64,000 bases of DNA, taken from an uncultured Sutterella sp. (GTDB lineage Bacteria; Pseudomonadota; Gammaproteobacteria; Burkholderiales; Burkholderiaceae_F). The stretch is taken from NCBI GenBank assembly GCA_900544335.1, contig UQUS01000003.1, positions 6,927-70,926 on the forward strand, written 5' to 3'. Positions 1 to 8,863 of the stretch are shown here, one piece after another. The number at the start of each line of letters is the position of its first letter. Positions within the stretch are counted from its first letter, which is position 1. The notes below the pieces were generated by a model. That model was not told the DNA's origin and did no database searches. It saw only the letters and a list, made by a program, of their open reading frames with translations. A program made the position numbers and the translations under genes.

Positions 1-1
1 A

Positions 2-802
2 GACGTCACGCGGGCCAACGTGGGCAAGCGCATGGCTATTATCCTGTTTGAAAAGGGTAAGGGCGAGGTTGTGACCGCCCCCGTGATTCGTCAAGAAATC
101 GGCGGCGGTCGCGTGCAGATTTCCGGGCGCATGACGACAGTTGAGGCCACCGATACGGCTTTGTTGCTTCGTGCCGGGTCACTTGCTGCTCCCATGGAAA
201 TTGTCGAAGAACGCCTGATCGGTCCGAGCTTAGGTGCCGATAACATTCAAGCAGGCTTTAAGTCGACCTTGTACGGCTTTGCCATCGTGGCCATCTTCAT
301 GATGGTGTACTACTCGGTTTTCGGCGTCGTTTCCGCTACGTGCCTACTGTGTAACGTGATGTGCTTGGTGGCTCTGCTTTCGATGTTGCAGGCCACGCTC
401 ACGCTTCCGGGAATCGCGGCTATTGCGTTAACGCTCGGCATGGCCGTGGACTCGAACGTTCTCATTAACGAACGCGTCCGTGAAGAGCTCCGTGAGGGAC
501 GATCGCCGCAGCTAGCCATCAGCGAAGGGTATGACGCGGCTTTCAATACCATTATCGACTCGAACCTCACGAGTTTAATTGCCGGCGTGGCGCTTTTAAT
601 TTTCGGTTCGGGTCCGGTGCGCGGCTTTGCAGTCGTTCACTGCATCGGGATTACGACGTCCATCTTTACGTCGGTGACGGTTTCTCGGTCACTCATTAAC
701 CTGATTTACGGGCGCGTCAAGAAACTCTCGCACATTCGCGTCGGTCAGGCTTGGGATCCGCACGGCAAGGACCGTACGGCCAAGCACTACATGAAAAAGT
801 AA
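2..802 (+). CDS. secD: Protein translocase subunit SecD, C-terminal part
   Basis: SecD is the inner-membrane partner of SecF that uses the proton motive force to help pull proteins out of the SecYEG channel. The frame is open from the left edge, so the N-terminus and most of the periplasmic P1 domain are missing. The visible 260 or so residues hold the end of the periplasmic region and then the conserved RND-like transmembrane block, including GMAVDSNVLINERVREELREG, the SecD signature around the fourth transmembrane helix. The stop TAA is followed 12 bp later by secF, the normal secDF order. Fragment status is due to the window edge, not to mutation. Confidence 0.95.
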   Translation, partial: DVTRANVGKRMAIILFEKGKGEVVTAPVIRQEIGGGRVQISGRMTTVEATDTALLLRAGSLAAPMEIVEERLIGPSLGADNIQAGFKSTLYGFAIVAIFMMVYYSVFGVVSATCLLCNVMCLVALLSMLQATLTLPGIAAIALTLGMAVDSNVLINERVREELREGRSPQLAISEGYDAAFNTIIDSNLTSLIAGVALLIFGSGPVRGFAVVHCIGITTSIFTSVTVSRSLINLIYGRVKKLSHIRVGQAWDPHGKDRTAKHYMKK

Positions 803-814
803 GAGGGGACAATC

Positions 815-1750
815 ATGGAATTCTTTCGTATTCATAAGACAATCCCCTTTATGCGGTACTCGCTCATCCTGAACTTGATTTCAGTCGTGAGTTTCTTTGT
901 TGCCGTGTACTGGATTTTTTTTCACGGCTTGGCGTTTTCCATTGAGTTTACGGGCGGAACACAAGTTGTCGTGCAGTACCCAGAACCCGTATCGGCCGAA
1001 GTGGTCCGTAACGAAATTAAGGCGGGTATGGGCGTCGAGGCAGCCGTTCAAAACTACGGTACGGCGCGCGATTTGATGATTCGAATGCCCCTTAAGGAAG
1101 GCGCCGATTCCGGCCATCAGGCCAAAGAGCTCATGAAGGTTCTTTCCAAAAAAGACTCCGGCGTGCGCCTTGTCAATAACGAGTACGTAGGCCCGCAAGT
1201 GGGGGAGGAACTGGCGACCGACGGCTTTACGGCCTTGTGTCTGGTGGTCCTCGGTATCATGACGTACCTGGCATTTCGCTTTGAGTGGAAGTTTTCCGTG
1301 GCCGCCATCATCGCGAACTTACACGATATCATCATTGTGGTCGGTATCTTTGCCGTGATGCAGTGGGAGTTTTCACTACCGGTTCTGGCAGCTGTGTTGG
1401 CCGTTCTCGGGTACTCGGTCAATGAATCCGTGATTATTTTCGACCGCGTGCGTGAGCACTTCCGTAAGATGCGTCGCGTGGAAACCGAAGAGATTATTAA
1501 CTCGGCCATTACGGCAACGATTTCTCGGACGGTCATTACCCATACGTCGACCTTAGCGATGACGCTTTCGATGTTCTTTTTCGGAGGCCCGGCGCTGCAC
1601 TTTTTCTCGCTTGCCCTGACAATCGGCATTTGCTTGGGTATTTACTCGTCGATTTTCGTAGCGGCGGCGATTGCCATGTATTTGCGTGTGAAGCGCGAAG
1701 ACCTTGTCAAGCCCATCAAGCGCGACGAAGTCGAGGCGATGGTGCCGTAA
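815..1750 (+). CDS. secF: Protein translocase subunit SecF
   Basis: SecF forms the SecDF complex in the inner membrane and supports late steps of Sec-dependent export. The 311-residue protein has the usual layout: a first transmembrane helix near residues 15-35, a periplasmic domain opening with the EFTGGTQV motif, then five more helices with the conserved GYSVNESVIIFDRVRE segment. The length matches the family. The ATG is preceded by a GAGGGGA ribosome binding site between secD and the start. It is the last gene of the secDF unit, because a strong hairpin follows 21 bp after the stop. Confidence 0.96.
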   Translation: MEFFRIHKTIPFMRYSLILNLISVVSFFVAVYWIFFHGLAFSIEFTGGTQVVVQYPEPVSAEVVRNEIKAGMGVEAAVQNYGTARDLMIRMPLKEGADSGHQAKELMKVLSKKDSGVRLVNNEYVGPQVGEELATDGFTALCLVVLGIMTYLAFRFEWKFSVAAIIANLHDIIIVVGIFAVMQWEFSLPVLAAVLAVLGYSVNESVIIFDRVREHFRKMRRVETEEIINSAITATISRTVITHTSTLAMTLSMFFFGGPALHFFSLALTIGICLGIYSSIFVAAAIAMYLRVKREDLVKPIKRDEVEAMVP

Positions 1751-1771
1751 CGAAAGAGTCTCGATCACAGA

Positions 1772-1799
1772 GCAAAAGCGGGCCTAAGCCCGCTTTTGC
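1772..1799 (+). terminator. Rho-independent-like terminator after secF
   Basis: Perfect 12-bp stem (GCAAAAGCGGGC / GCCCGCTTTTGC) with a CTAA loop, 21 bp after the secF stop. The T run lies within the 3' arm rather than after it, so termination efficiency is uncertain. Confidence 0.7.
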
Positions 1800-1951
1800 G
1801 CTATTGGGGCAGAAAGGAATTTCTTTAGGAGCGGAAAGGTACCTCCGGTTGATCGGAAAAGAAGGGGACGAATCATTGCATTTCCTTGAACTTGCTCTTA
1901 AGACATTCCTGTTGTGGGTAAAAAACCGGAAAAATTAACTACATCCGATGC

Positions 1952-1976
1952 GATATGTTAAGCGCTTTAACATATC
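1952..1976. repeat. 10-bp perfect inverted repeat
   Basis: GATATGTTAA and TTAACATATC are separated by GCGCT. The repeat sits in the gap between the secF terminator and the rlpA stop (1800-2056), a stretch in which I see no convincing gene. No adjacent T run makes it a classic terminator on either strand. It could be an operator or an RNA hairpin at the 3' end of the rlpA transcript. Confidence 0.5.
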
Positions 1977-2056
1977 CTCCGTATTCTGACTGAAGTAGGC
2001 AAAATTTGACCGTAAGAGGTAGTCATTTTCCCAACAGGGGATGTCGGACCGTATGG

Positions 2057-2791
2057 TTAATCCGAAACGGTCGTCGCCGTGCCGGCCGACATTGTCTCGG
2101 AAGAAGGGGTTTCACGCGTTCCGATGACTTCGGATATACGTTTCCCGCGTGCTTGCGTTTGTTTGCTGCGGAACGGCTTTTCGGTTGGTTTGGCAAGAGC
2201 TAAAGACGACTTCGGGGTCATTGTGCTGTAGTTTCCTGCGGCAATGTCGCGTCGTGTGATGCGCTCGACTTTCACGCGCGCTGTTCCTGCTTTGTGATAG
2301 CCGAGTTTCACGGCTGCCGCATAACTCATGTCGATGATGCGGTCTCCGAGAAACGGTCCGCGGTCATTGACACGAACAATGACGCTTTTTCCGTTACTTA
2401 AGTTGGTCACACGGGCATAACTCGGAAGCTCCATGGTCGGATGTGCTGCCGTCATCGCAAACATGTCATAGCGCTCACCGATGGCGGTCTTGCGTCCGTG
2501 GAATTGTTTTCCGTACCAGCTGGCAACCCCTGTTTGAGAATAGGTATGGTCACCGGACATCGGGTAGTAGCGTTTCCCCATGACGGTGTACGGACGAGAA
2601 GCGGCTTTGCAGGATTTTTCGACTTTAAGGACGGTGTGTTCTTGCGCAGTGAAGGGCCGAGATGTTTCGGGCGGACCGTCTTTGTCATAGAACTTGCCGG
2701 CCTTGGCCATGGCAGAGGATCCGGTCCCACAGATTAAGACAAAAGTTAACCCAAGACAGGAAAAGAAAAGAATCGGTCGAGCAAAGAACAT
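2057..2791 (-). CDS. rlpA: RlpA-like septal lytic transglycosylase
   Basis: RlpA proteins cleave denuded glycan strands of peptidoglycan, typically at the division septum. The 244-residue product has an N-terminal hydrophobic signal sequence with a Cys at residue 21 (VLIC), a weak lipobox. A double-psi beta-barrel domain spans about residues 87-180, with the signature GVASWYGKQFHGRKTA and RVNDRGPF; the Asp in that last motif is the catalytic acid of the family. No C-terminal SPOR domain is seen; the last 60 residues look low-complexity and Ser/Thr-rich. Single gene on the minus strand, convergent with secF. Family membership is clear; septal targeting is unproven because SPOR is absent. Confidence 0.9.
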   Translation of the reverse strand: MFFARPILFFSCLGLTFVLICGTGSSAMAKAGKFYDKDGPPETSRPFTAQEHTVLKVEKSCKAASRPYTVMGKRYYPMSGDHTYSQTGVASWYGKQFHGRKTAIGERYDMFAMTAAHPTMELPSYARVTNLSNGKSVIVRVNDRGPFLGDRIIDMSYAAAVKLGYHKAGTARVKVERITRRDIAAGNYSTMTPKSSLALAKPTEKPFRSKQTQARGKRISEVIGTRETPSSETMSAGTATTVSD

Positions 2792-3050
2792 GAGGAATTT
2801 TCCGGCACAAAAGGAATTATTCAGATCAGGGGCGGCGATTCAAAAATCTATTTCCAATGGACCTGACTGCAAACGCTTCATTGTAATGGTTGCCATCGCG
2901 ACTGACGCTGTGTCTATGGCGTAATCTGTAGTTATTTGTAAACCGAAGACACGGGAATTTAACGCCATGGCTTGGTACTTGACTAGGGCAAGGTACCGTC
3001 AGCGATGTCAAAAGAAACCACCCTTACCAACAAGTACACAACGGGGACGA

Positions 3051-4394
3051 CTATCGTGTGTAATGCAGTGTCGAGAGAATAAGTCCCGTTAATGCGTCAG
3101 GATTTCTGTTAAGTTTCCCTGCGCTATTGACCGGAAGGTGTTTTACCCAGGCAATCCGTCTCGGTCTCTTGTACGGCGCGAGTTTCCCGACAAGTGCTTC
3201 TTTGAGATTTTTTTCGGGAAGGGGCTCGCTCTGAGCCACGAGAAGCGCCGTGACAACGGCGCCCCACGTTTTGTCCGGAAGCCCTAGGACGAGCGCTTCT
3301 CGGATTCCGGTAATGCGCGTTAATATATTTTCCACTTCGGCCGGGTAGACGTTTTCTCCGCCCGTGACGATTAGATCCGTTCGTCGGGCGTAAACCGTAA
3401 GACTCCCGTCTTTATCAAGTGAGGCGATATCGCCCGTATCAAACCACGCATCCTCGCGTAAAAGTGGGTGTCCCCAGTAGCCGGCCATGCGCATCGGTCC
3501 TCGCACGTGGAGTGTCCCGTTTTGAACGGAAAGTTCCGCTAAGGTGTTGGCACGAGCTTTGGCACCGAGAGTCAGACGCTCTGTGTAGGCACTCGTTGCA
3601 ACATTGCTGGCCGTTTCCGTCATGCCGTATGTCGTCACAATCGGAATCCCTCGCCCTCGGGCGTCATCTAAAAGCGTTCGTGAGGCAAACGATCCCCCGA
3701 GCAAAATCGCGCGTAATGAGCTTTCAGGTTTAAAGTTCGGAAACTCCTCCAAGAGCTTGGCAAGCATCGTCGGAACAATCGAGGCCAGCGTGACGGCGTT
3801 TTCTTTCAGGGCACAAATAAATTCACGCGCGCAAAAGTGCGGAAAAAGGACGACACGACTTCGGGCAGCAAGGCTTCGCGTGAGAATCGAAAGCCCTCCG
3901 ATGCGCGAGACCGATAGGCTCATGAGCCAGGCATCGTGTTTTGTTAAGGCAATATTTTGAGCGCTTGACCAAGCACTGGCCGCAAGGGCACTGCGCGTGA
4001 GCATCGCAGGCTTGGGAGTTCCGGTTGTTCCCGATGTCATGAGAACGGCAGCTACACCGTCCGGAATCGGGGCATCAATGGCATGAATTTGTTTTAAAAG
4101 CGCTTCTTTTTCATGCTCGGTTATGGTCGGATGCAACAGAAGAAAGGGAATCCGTTCTTCTAAAAGCGCATAGAGCGTGACAAAGACATCAAGCCGATTG
4201 TCTCCGACAAGAATGTAAGGACGCCCTTTGGCGGGGCGGTAAAGGCCGGCGCGGCGCTTATGCACGAGGGCATTGAGCTTTCCGTAGGTGTAGTTCTTTC
4301 CGAAGTCCGTAAGAGCAACGCCGTCCGGACATTCTCGGGCGGCGTCTTCAATAGAAAAGGCCGTATTGACGTACCGCTCAAAAGGATAGGGCAT
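3051..4394 (-). CDS. menE: o-Succinylbenzoate-CoA ligase (MenE-type AMP-forming enzyme)
   Basis: Member of the ANL superfamily that activates o-succinylbenzoate to its CoA thioester in menaquinone synthesis. Visible motifs in the 447-residue protein: phosphate-binding loop MTSGTTGTPKPA at 119-130, TYGMTET at 255-261, the FDTGD motif at 318-322, the hinge-proximal RRTDLIVTGGENVYPAEVE segment and the adenylation lysine in PVNSAGK (Lys427). Motifs alone do not fix the substrate. The gene lies 4 bp downstream of menB on the same strand, which supports MenE over a generic acyl-CoA ligase. The length is typical of MenE and shorter than fatty acyl-CoA ligases. Confidence 0.88.
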   Translation of the reverse strand: MPYPFERYVNTAFSIEDAARECPDGVALTDFGKNYTYGKLNALVHKRRAGLYRPAKGRPYILVGDNRLDVFVTLYALLEERIPFLLLHPTITEHEKEALLKQIHAIDAPIPDGVAAVLMTSGTTGTPKPAMLTRSALAASAWSSAQNIALTKHDAWLMSLSVSRIGGLSILTRSLAARSRVVLFPHFCAREFICALKENAVTLASIVPTMLAKLLEEFPNFKPESSLRAILLGGSFASRTLLDDARGRGIPIVTTYGMTETASNVATSAYTERLTLGAKARANTLAELSVQNGTLHVRGPMRMAGYWGHPLLREDAWFDTGDIASLDKDGSLTVYARRTDLIVTGGENVYPAEVENILTRITGIREALVLGLPDKTWGAVVTALLVAQSEPLPEKNLKEALVGKLAPYKRPRRIAWVKHLPVNSAGKLNRNPDALTGLILSTLHYTR

Positions 4395-4398
4395 GGCT

Positions 4399-5250
4399 CT
4401 ACGGCAGGCGCGTAAATTTGGAGTAATCCGGACGGCGTTTTTCTAAGAAGGCGTTCTTGCCTTCGCGCCCTTCTTCTGTCATGTAGTAAAGAAGCGTTGC
4501 ATTGCCGGCAAGCTCCTGCAGACCTGCCTGTCCGTCGCAGTCGGCATTGAGCGACGCTTTCAGACACCGAATGGCAAGCGGAGAGTTCGCAAGAATTTCG
4601 CGGCACCACTGCACGGTTTCCGCTTCTAAGTCTTTTAAGGGAACGACTTTATTCACGAGCCCCATGTCAAGGGCTTCCTGGGCACTGTAAAAGCGGCACA
4701 GGAACCAAATCTCGCGGGCTTTCTTCTGGCCGACGATGCGAGCCATGTAACTTGCGCCCCAGCCGCCGTCAAAGCTACCGACGCGAGGTCCGGTCTGTCC
4801 GAACTTGGCGTTGTCAGCCGCAATCGTCAGATCACAGAGCATGTGCAAAACGTGACCGCCTCCGACGCACCAGCCTGCAACCATGGCAATCACAGGCTTC
4901 GGGCAGTTGCGAATCTCTCGCTGAAAATCCAAAACATTAAGACGCGGTGTGCCGTCGCTTCCCACATAACCGCCCGTGCCGCGCACACGCTGATCGCCGC
5001 CTGAGCAAAACGCCAAATCGCCTGCGCCCGTAAGGATGACAACACCGATATCGGAATCGTTTCTTGCATCGTCCAAAGCCTGACGCATTTCTTTGACTGT
5101 AAGTGGCCTAAAGGCATTGCGAACCTCAGGACGATTGATAGTGATCTTGGCAATGCCTTCGGCCTTTTCATAGCGAATATCCGTGAAGGCTCCGGCCGGT
5201 TTCCAGGTAGGAATTCGCGGCAGATTCGATGTATCAAGCATGGGTTGCAT
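4399..5250 (-). CDS. menB: 1,4-Dihydroxy-2-naphthoyl-CoA synthase
   Basis: MenB closes the second ring of the menaquinone naphthoquinone by an intramolecular Claisen condensation, in the cytoplasm. The 283-residue crotonase-fold protein carries the oxyanion-hole segment CSGGDQRVRG (82-91), the block from AMVAGWCVGGGHVLHMLCDL, and GQTGPRVGSFDGGWG (151-165), diagnostic of MenB. It precedes menE with only 4 bp between them, so the two are surely co-transcribed. The remaining men genes are not in the window. The ATG has a GAGAGAAG-like Shine-Dalgarno; a second in-frame ATG 9 bp downstream is possible. Confidence 0.95.
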   Translation of the reverse strand: MQPMLDTSNLPRIPTWKPAGAFTDIRYEKAEGIAKITINRPEVRNAFRPLTVKEMRQALDDARNDSDIGVVILTGAGDLAFCSGGDQRVRGTGGYVGSDGTPRLNVLDFQREIRNCPKPVIAMVAGWCVGGGHVLHMLCDLTIAADNAKFGQTGPRVGSFDGGWGASYMARIVGQKKAREIWFLCRFYSAQEALDMGLVNKVVPLKDLEAETVQWCREILANSPLAIRCLKASLNADCDGQAGLQELAGNATLLYYMTEEGREGKNAFLEKRRPDYSKFTRLP

Positions 5251-5350
5251 AGGTCTTCTCTCGAAAAAGGTAGGCGGATTGTAATGCGCGCCTGGCTCTA
5301 GGTACTTTGCTCTAGAAAAAATAAGGTGTTCCAGTTAGAGATTATGTTTT

Positions 5351-5379
5351 TTGCAACAGTCATTTGAAAAGGTGATATT
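5351..5379 (+). promoter_or_regulatory. Possible sigma70 promoter of the porin gene
   Basis: TTGCAA (5351-5356) and GATATT (5374-5379) with a 17-bp spacer, each matching four of six consensus bases, about 130 bp before the porin start. The 257-bp gap between menB and the porin must hold two divergent promoters. Assigned by eye only. Confidence 0.3.
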
Positions 5380-5507
5380 TCTTTGTTGTAGCGCCTAAAT
5401 GCGCAAGACTATCTTGTCTCTGTCCCGCGGGTAGTTCCCGCCGAAAAGGACGGGAAAGACCTCGCAACGGGTCTTGAATTTTTCGAATTTGCAATTAGGA
5501 GAACACA

Positions 5508-6608
5508 ATGAAAAAGCAAATTCTCGCTTGCGCTGTGGCTGCCGCTTTTGCGACAGGTGCGGTTGCGGCCGAAGTGACAATCTACGGAGATGTCAACACA
5601 GGCTTTGTTTATAACTACACGAAGGAAGGCAACCAAGAGTCCACAAATTCCTTCAAAATGGAAAGCGGCATCAGCGGTGCTTCTCGCTGGGGTGTCAAGG
5701 GCGGTGAAGATCTCGGAAACGGTTATTCCGTGAGTTTTGATCTTCAGAGCGGCTTTGATTCCGATACAGGCAGGATGAAATATGACCGCTTGTTCGGCCG
5801 TGAAGTCCGTCTGACGGTTGCCGGTCCTTTCGGTGAATTGAGTTTCGGTCGTATGGGCACGATGACATCGTCTGCCGGCACCTACGACATCTTCCAGGGT
5901 ACTGCCGACTTGTTTGACGGCGGCTGGACATACTCTATCGCTCAGAATAACTTCTTTTACGATGTGACCCGTGCGGACAACATGGTGACCTACGCCACGC
6001 CGACAATGGCCGGTGTGAAGGGCTATGTCCAGTATTCCTTTAAGGTTGCAAATTATGCTAATGGCGAGGAAGTGGACGGCACAGAAGGCAAAAACTCTTC
6101 CAAGCGTTATGCCGGTGTCGGTGTGACTTATGAGAACGGTCCGCTCTCGCTGGTTGCCGTTTACGACTCTGTCTTGAACCCGACAGCCGACCCTGTTGCC
6201 AAGAAAGACGGTCATGCCTTTAGCTTCGGCGGTAACTATGACTTCGGCGCTGCCAAACTTTACGCCGCTTACCAGTACGGCAAGAACCAGAACTTTGCCG
6301 GTGGCGTTGATGCCTACAAAGATCGCGAAACTCAGGTGAAGGGCCACAACTTCGGTCTCGGTGTAGCCGTTCCGGTTGGCGTCGGCACCGTCAATTTTGC
6401 CGGTTACTACACAACGGCCAAATCCGAGAACAATTCCGATAACACGGTTAGGACCTACAACGTGGCTGCGACCTACACCTATCCGTTTAGCAAGCGCACA
6501 TCCGTTTATGCCGGTGTCGGCTATCTGCAGATCAAGGACAAGCTCACCGGAACAAGTGAGAAGACCAAGTCCTTTGATGCGGCCATCGGCCTGGCGCACT
6601 CCTTCTAA
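5508..6608 (+). CDS. Gram-negative general porin (Burkholderiales type)
   Basis: A trimeric 16-strand outer-membrane beta-barrel for diffusion of small solutes. The 366-residue precursor starts with a classic signal peptide (MKKQILACAVAAAFATGAVAA) followed by EVTIYGDVNTGFVY, the usual first strand of this porin family. GVKGGEDLGNG and FGELSFGRMGT are further family hallmarks. The protein ends in Phe (GLAHSF), the BAM recognition signature of outer-membrane barrels. A strong AGGAGA ribosome binding site precedes the ATG and a terminator follows, so it is monocistronic. Pore selectivity cannot be read from the sequence. Confidence 0.95.
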   Translation: MKKQILACAVAAAFATGAVAAEVTIYGDVNTGFVYNYTKEGNQESTNSFKMESGISGASRWGVKGGEDLGNGYSVSFDLQSGFDSDTGRMKYDRLFGREVRLTVAGPFGELSFGRMGTMTSSAGTYDIFQGTADLFDGGWTYSIAQNNFFYDVTRADNMVTYATPTMAGVKGYVQYSFKVANYANGEEVDGTEGKNSSKRYAGVGVTYENGPLSLVAVYDSVLNPTADPVAKKDGHAFSFGGNYDFGAAKLYAAYQYGKNQNFAGGVDAYKDRETQVKGHNFGLGVAVPVGVGTVNFAGYYTTAKSENNSDNTVRTYNVAATYTYPFSKRTSVYAGVGYLQIKDKLTGTSEKTKSFDAAIGLAHSF

Positions 6609-6649
6609 TCGGTCTAAGAAAGTCCGTCAGACTTTCGTGTAACGTAATC

Positions 6650-6685
6650 AAAACGGGTGGCGAGCAATCGTCATCCGTTTTTTTT
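6650..6685 (+). terminator. Rho-independent terminator after the porin
   Basis: An 8-bp stem with one G-T pair (AACGGGTG / CATCCGTT), 12-base loop, followed by an uninterrupted run of T, 42 bp after the porin stop. Confidence 0.8.
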
Positions 6686-6764
6686 CGGACACCGACGGAA
6701 TCGAAACGATTTAGCACGTACGGCGTCCCGCCGCAATTGTGCCCGAGACAATTTCGAAGCGCGG

Positions 6765-8048
6765 TTATCGTCGAAGACTGTCGCTGTCGAGTAAAAAATC
6801 AAACAGGTCCATGAAGAGCACTCCCTGATCGTTGTAGTGCGGAGCAGGGAAGCCTTTCGTAATCATGATTCTCTTGAAGCCGTCGCGAAGCAAAAGCAAG
6901 GGACGCTCCTCTTGATGTTTTTTTTCGGGAGTCGGCAAGCTGTATGCGACCTGAATGTAGTAACGCTCCGATCCTTGATTGCACACAAAATCAATCTCAA
7001 GCTGGTTACGGGAGTACTCGCCTTTCTTGTTGCGCTCGGCTTGCTCGATAAGCCCGACATCGACATCGTAACCGCGCATTATCAGTGCATTGAAAACAAT
7101 GTTTTCTAAGGAATGCGTCTCCTCGATTTGTCAAAAGTTAAGCAGGGCATTTCGTAGACCCGAGTCGGAAAAATAGTACTTTAACGGGGTGTTGATGTAC
7201 TTCTTCCCCTTGATATCAAAGCGCCTTGCTCCGGTTAGGACAAAGGCATCCTCAAGGTAGTCGATATAGTTTTTTATCGTGACAGGACTCAGGGTCTTTT
7301 TCTTAACGCTTTTGAACGTGGCAGACAGTTTGGCCGGATTCGTCAGAGCCCCGATTCCCGAGGCTAATATGCGAATCAGGTCTTCAAATTCTTCTCGATG
7401 GCGAATAGAGTGCCGGTTGACGATGTCGGAAAGATAAGTCTCTCGGAACAAAAATTTCAGGTAATTGCTTTTGTCTTCCGGTTCCGTGAAACTGAGAATC
7501 AACGGTAACCCGCCGTACAAAAGATACTCGTTCCAGCCGCTTTGCCGTTCTCCGTCATACACGGACATGAATTCTGCGAAAGAGAGCGAGTGCATGTGGA
7601 CCGGATCGTCTCGTCCGCGGAACTCGGTAATGACATCCTTGGAAAGAAACCGAGCGTTGCTTCCCGTCACGTAAACATCTATGTTCGGTCGCCGAATCAA
7701 ACTATTGAGGACACCGGCAAAACTGTCAAGTAGTTGCACTTCGTCAAGAAGCACATAGTACGGGTCTGAATCGGTTAATCGGGGATTGAGGGCCTCTAGG
7801 AGCGCAGTCGGATTGCATAATGGTGCGTTTTCGTATGCATCGAAGGCGATGTCGATGATGTGCGTTTCGGGGACACCGCACTCAAGGAGGTGGCGCTTAA
7901 AAAGTCGAAAAAGCAGGAACGACTTCCCACAACGACGCATCCCGGTAATCACCTTGATCAGACCGTTGTGCTTTCTGCGAATGAGTCGATTCAAATACAA
8001 ATCGCGACGGATTTCCGTGGCAACCCCTAGATCGTGAAGGTCTCGCAA
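6765..8048 (-). pseudogene. AAA ATPase with DUF4143 domain, broken by an in-frame stop
   Basis: Two open segments (8048-7131 and 7130-6765) lie in the same frame and are separated only by TGA at 7133-7131. The first part has a Walker A motif in KVITGMRRCGKSFLL, Walker B in YYVLLDEVQ, and the family core VYVTGSNARFLSKD. The second resumes with QIEETHSLENIVFNAL, the DUF4143 motif expected directly after NF[R]Q, and ends with the nuclease-like C-terminal region. So one codon, most simply CGA to TGA, truncates the gene. The first part also lacks an ATG: where homologues begin M-E-I-R-R-D-L-Y the sequence reads ACG-GAA-ATC (ACG at 8018-8016) after a well-placed AGGGG. A TTG start at 8048 is possible. 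The family's role is unclear. Confidence 0.85.
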
Positions 8049-8260
8049 AAAAATTTAGTAGAGTCGTGTGTTTTTTTGATTGATGTGAATTATATTGAAG
8101 AAGCATGTAGAAAACCCTTTTCTATCATCAAGTTACGCCTATTAAATATTTCTGCAACTTTTTGCAAAAATATTTAGTAGACTAATAGACGCAAGGCCTC
8201 AGAGTGCTTTCTCTGCCGGAAAGGACACGTCATCGAGAGATTCTTGTTTTCTTGGTAAAG

Positions 8261-8310
8261 AAAAAAGGAGCGTTGCAAGAAATCCGGTATTCGGTCCCTT
8301 GCAACGCTCC
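8261..8310 (-). terminator. Rho-independent terminator of rpmE2
   Basis: 13-bp perfect stem (GGAGCGTTGCAAG / CTTGCAACGCTCC), followed on the minus strand by a T run (complement of the A run at 8261-8266), 22 bp after the rpmE2 stop. The 284 bp between it and the DUF4143 pseudogene hold no gene I can support. Confidence 0.88.
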
Positions 8311-8332
8311 CTTTTGAGGTAGACGTTCGGAA

Positions 8333-8620
8333 TTAGTTCTTCGTCTTCTTGGCAGCCGCAGCCTCGTTCAATTCCTTGTTCTTGGCAGCAAACTTGGCAC
8401 GGAACTTCTCTACGCGACCCGCTTCGACGATACGCGTCTGGGCACCCGTGTAGAAGGGGTGGCTGGCCGAAGACGTATCGAGCTTAAAGAGCGGGTAGGT
8501 CTTGCCGTCAATCTCGATGGTCTCTTTGGTCTGAACGGCGCTCGAGATGATGAAGGTCTTGTTGACGGAAACGTCAAGGAACGCGACTTCGCGGTATTCC
8601 GGATGAATATTGGGTTTCAT
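8333..8620 (-). CDS. rpmE2: 50S ribosomal protein L31, type B (zinc-free)
   Basis: L31 bridges the ribosomal subunits. The 95-residue product begins MKPNIHPEYREV and contains SSAVQTKETI, SHPFYTG and a basic C-terminal tail, all typical of the type B form. The zinc-ribbon cysteines of type A are absent, so it can replace the zinc-containing paralogue under zinc limitation, as known for this family. AGGAAA precedes the ATG. Monocistronic, with its own terminator. No Zur box was recognised upstream, so zinc control is not shown here. Confidence 0.93.
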   Translation of the reverse strand: MKPNIHPEYREVAFLDVSVNKTFIISSAVQTKETIEIDGKTYPLFKLDTSSASHPFYTGAQTRIVEAGRVEKFRAKFAAKNKELNEAAAAKKTKN

Positions 8621-8863
8621 TTTTCAGTTTTCCTAGTAGTTGATTTGTCGGTCGCCCTGGCGTCCTTGCGCACCCGCCGTCCTGAAAGACGGTCTTATGG
8701 CGGGCATGCGCCCACGTGCCCAACCGGGAAGGTTGCCATTATGGACAAGACAGACGGCAAAAGCAAGAAAAATCCGAGGATTTTCAATCCGCAAGGCTCT
8801 CCGAAGCTCGGGCTTACGAAGGGGTGCAATGCGATGAGCGTCTTTTCCCACGATTAGGATGCG

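Noticed and set aside
1630..1938. 102-codon plus-strand frame across the secF end and its terminator
   Set aside because: It would read through the secF 3' end in another frame and through the terminator hairpin; no protein features.
5409..6599. 396-codon open frame antisense to the porin gene
   Set aside because: The porin frame has a signal peptide, barrel motifs and terminal Phe; the antisense product shows no recognisable domain and arises from biased codon use.
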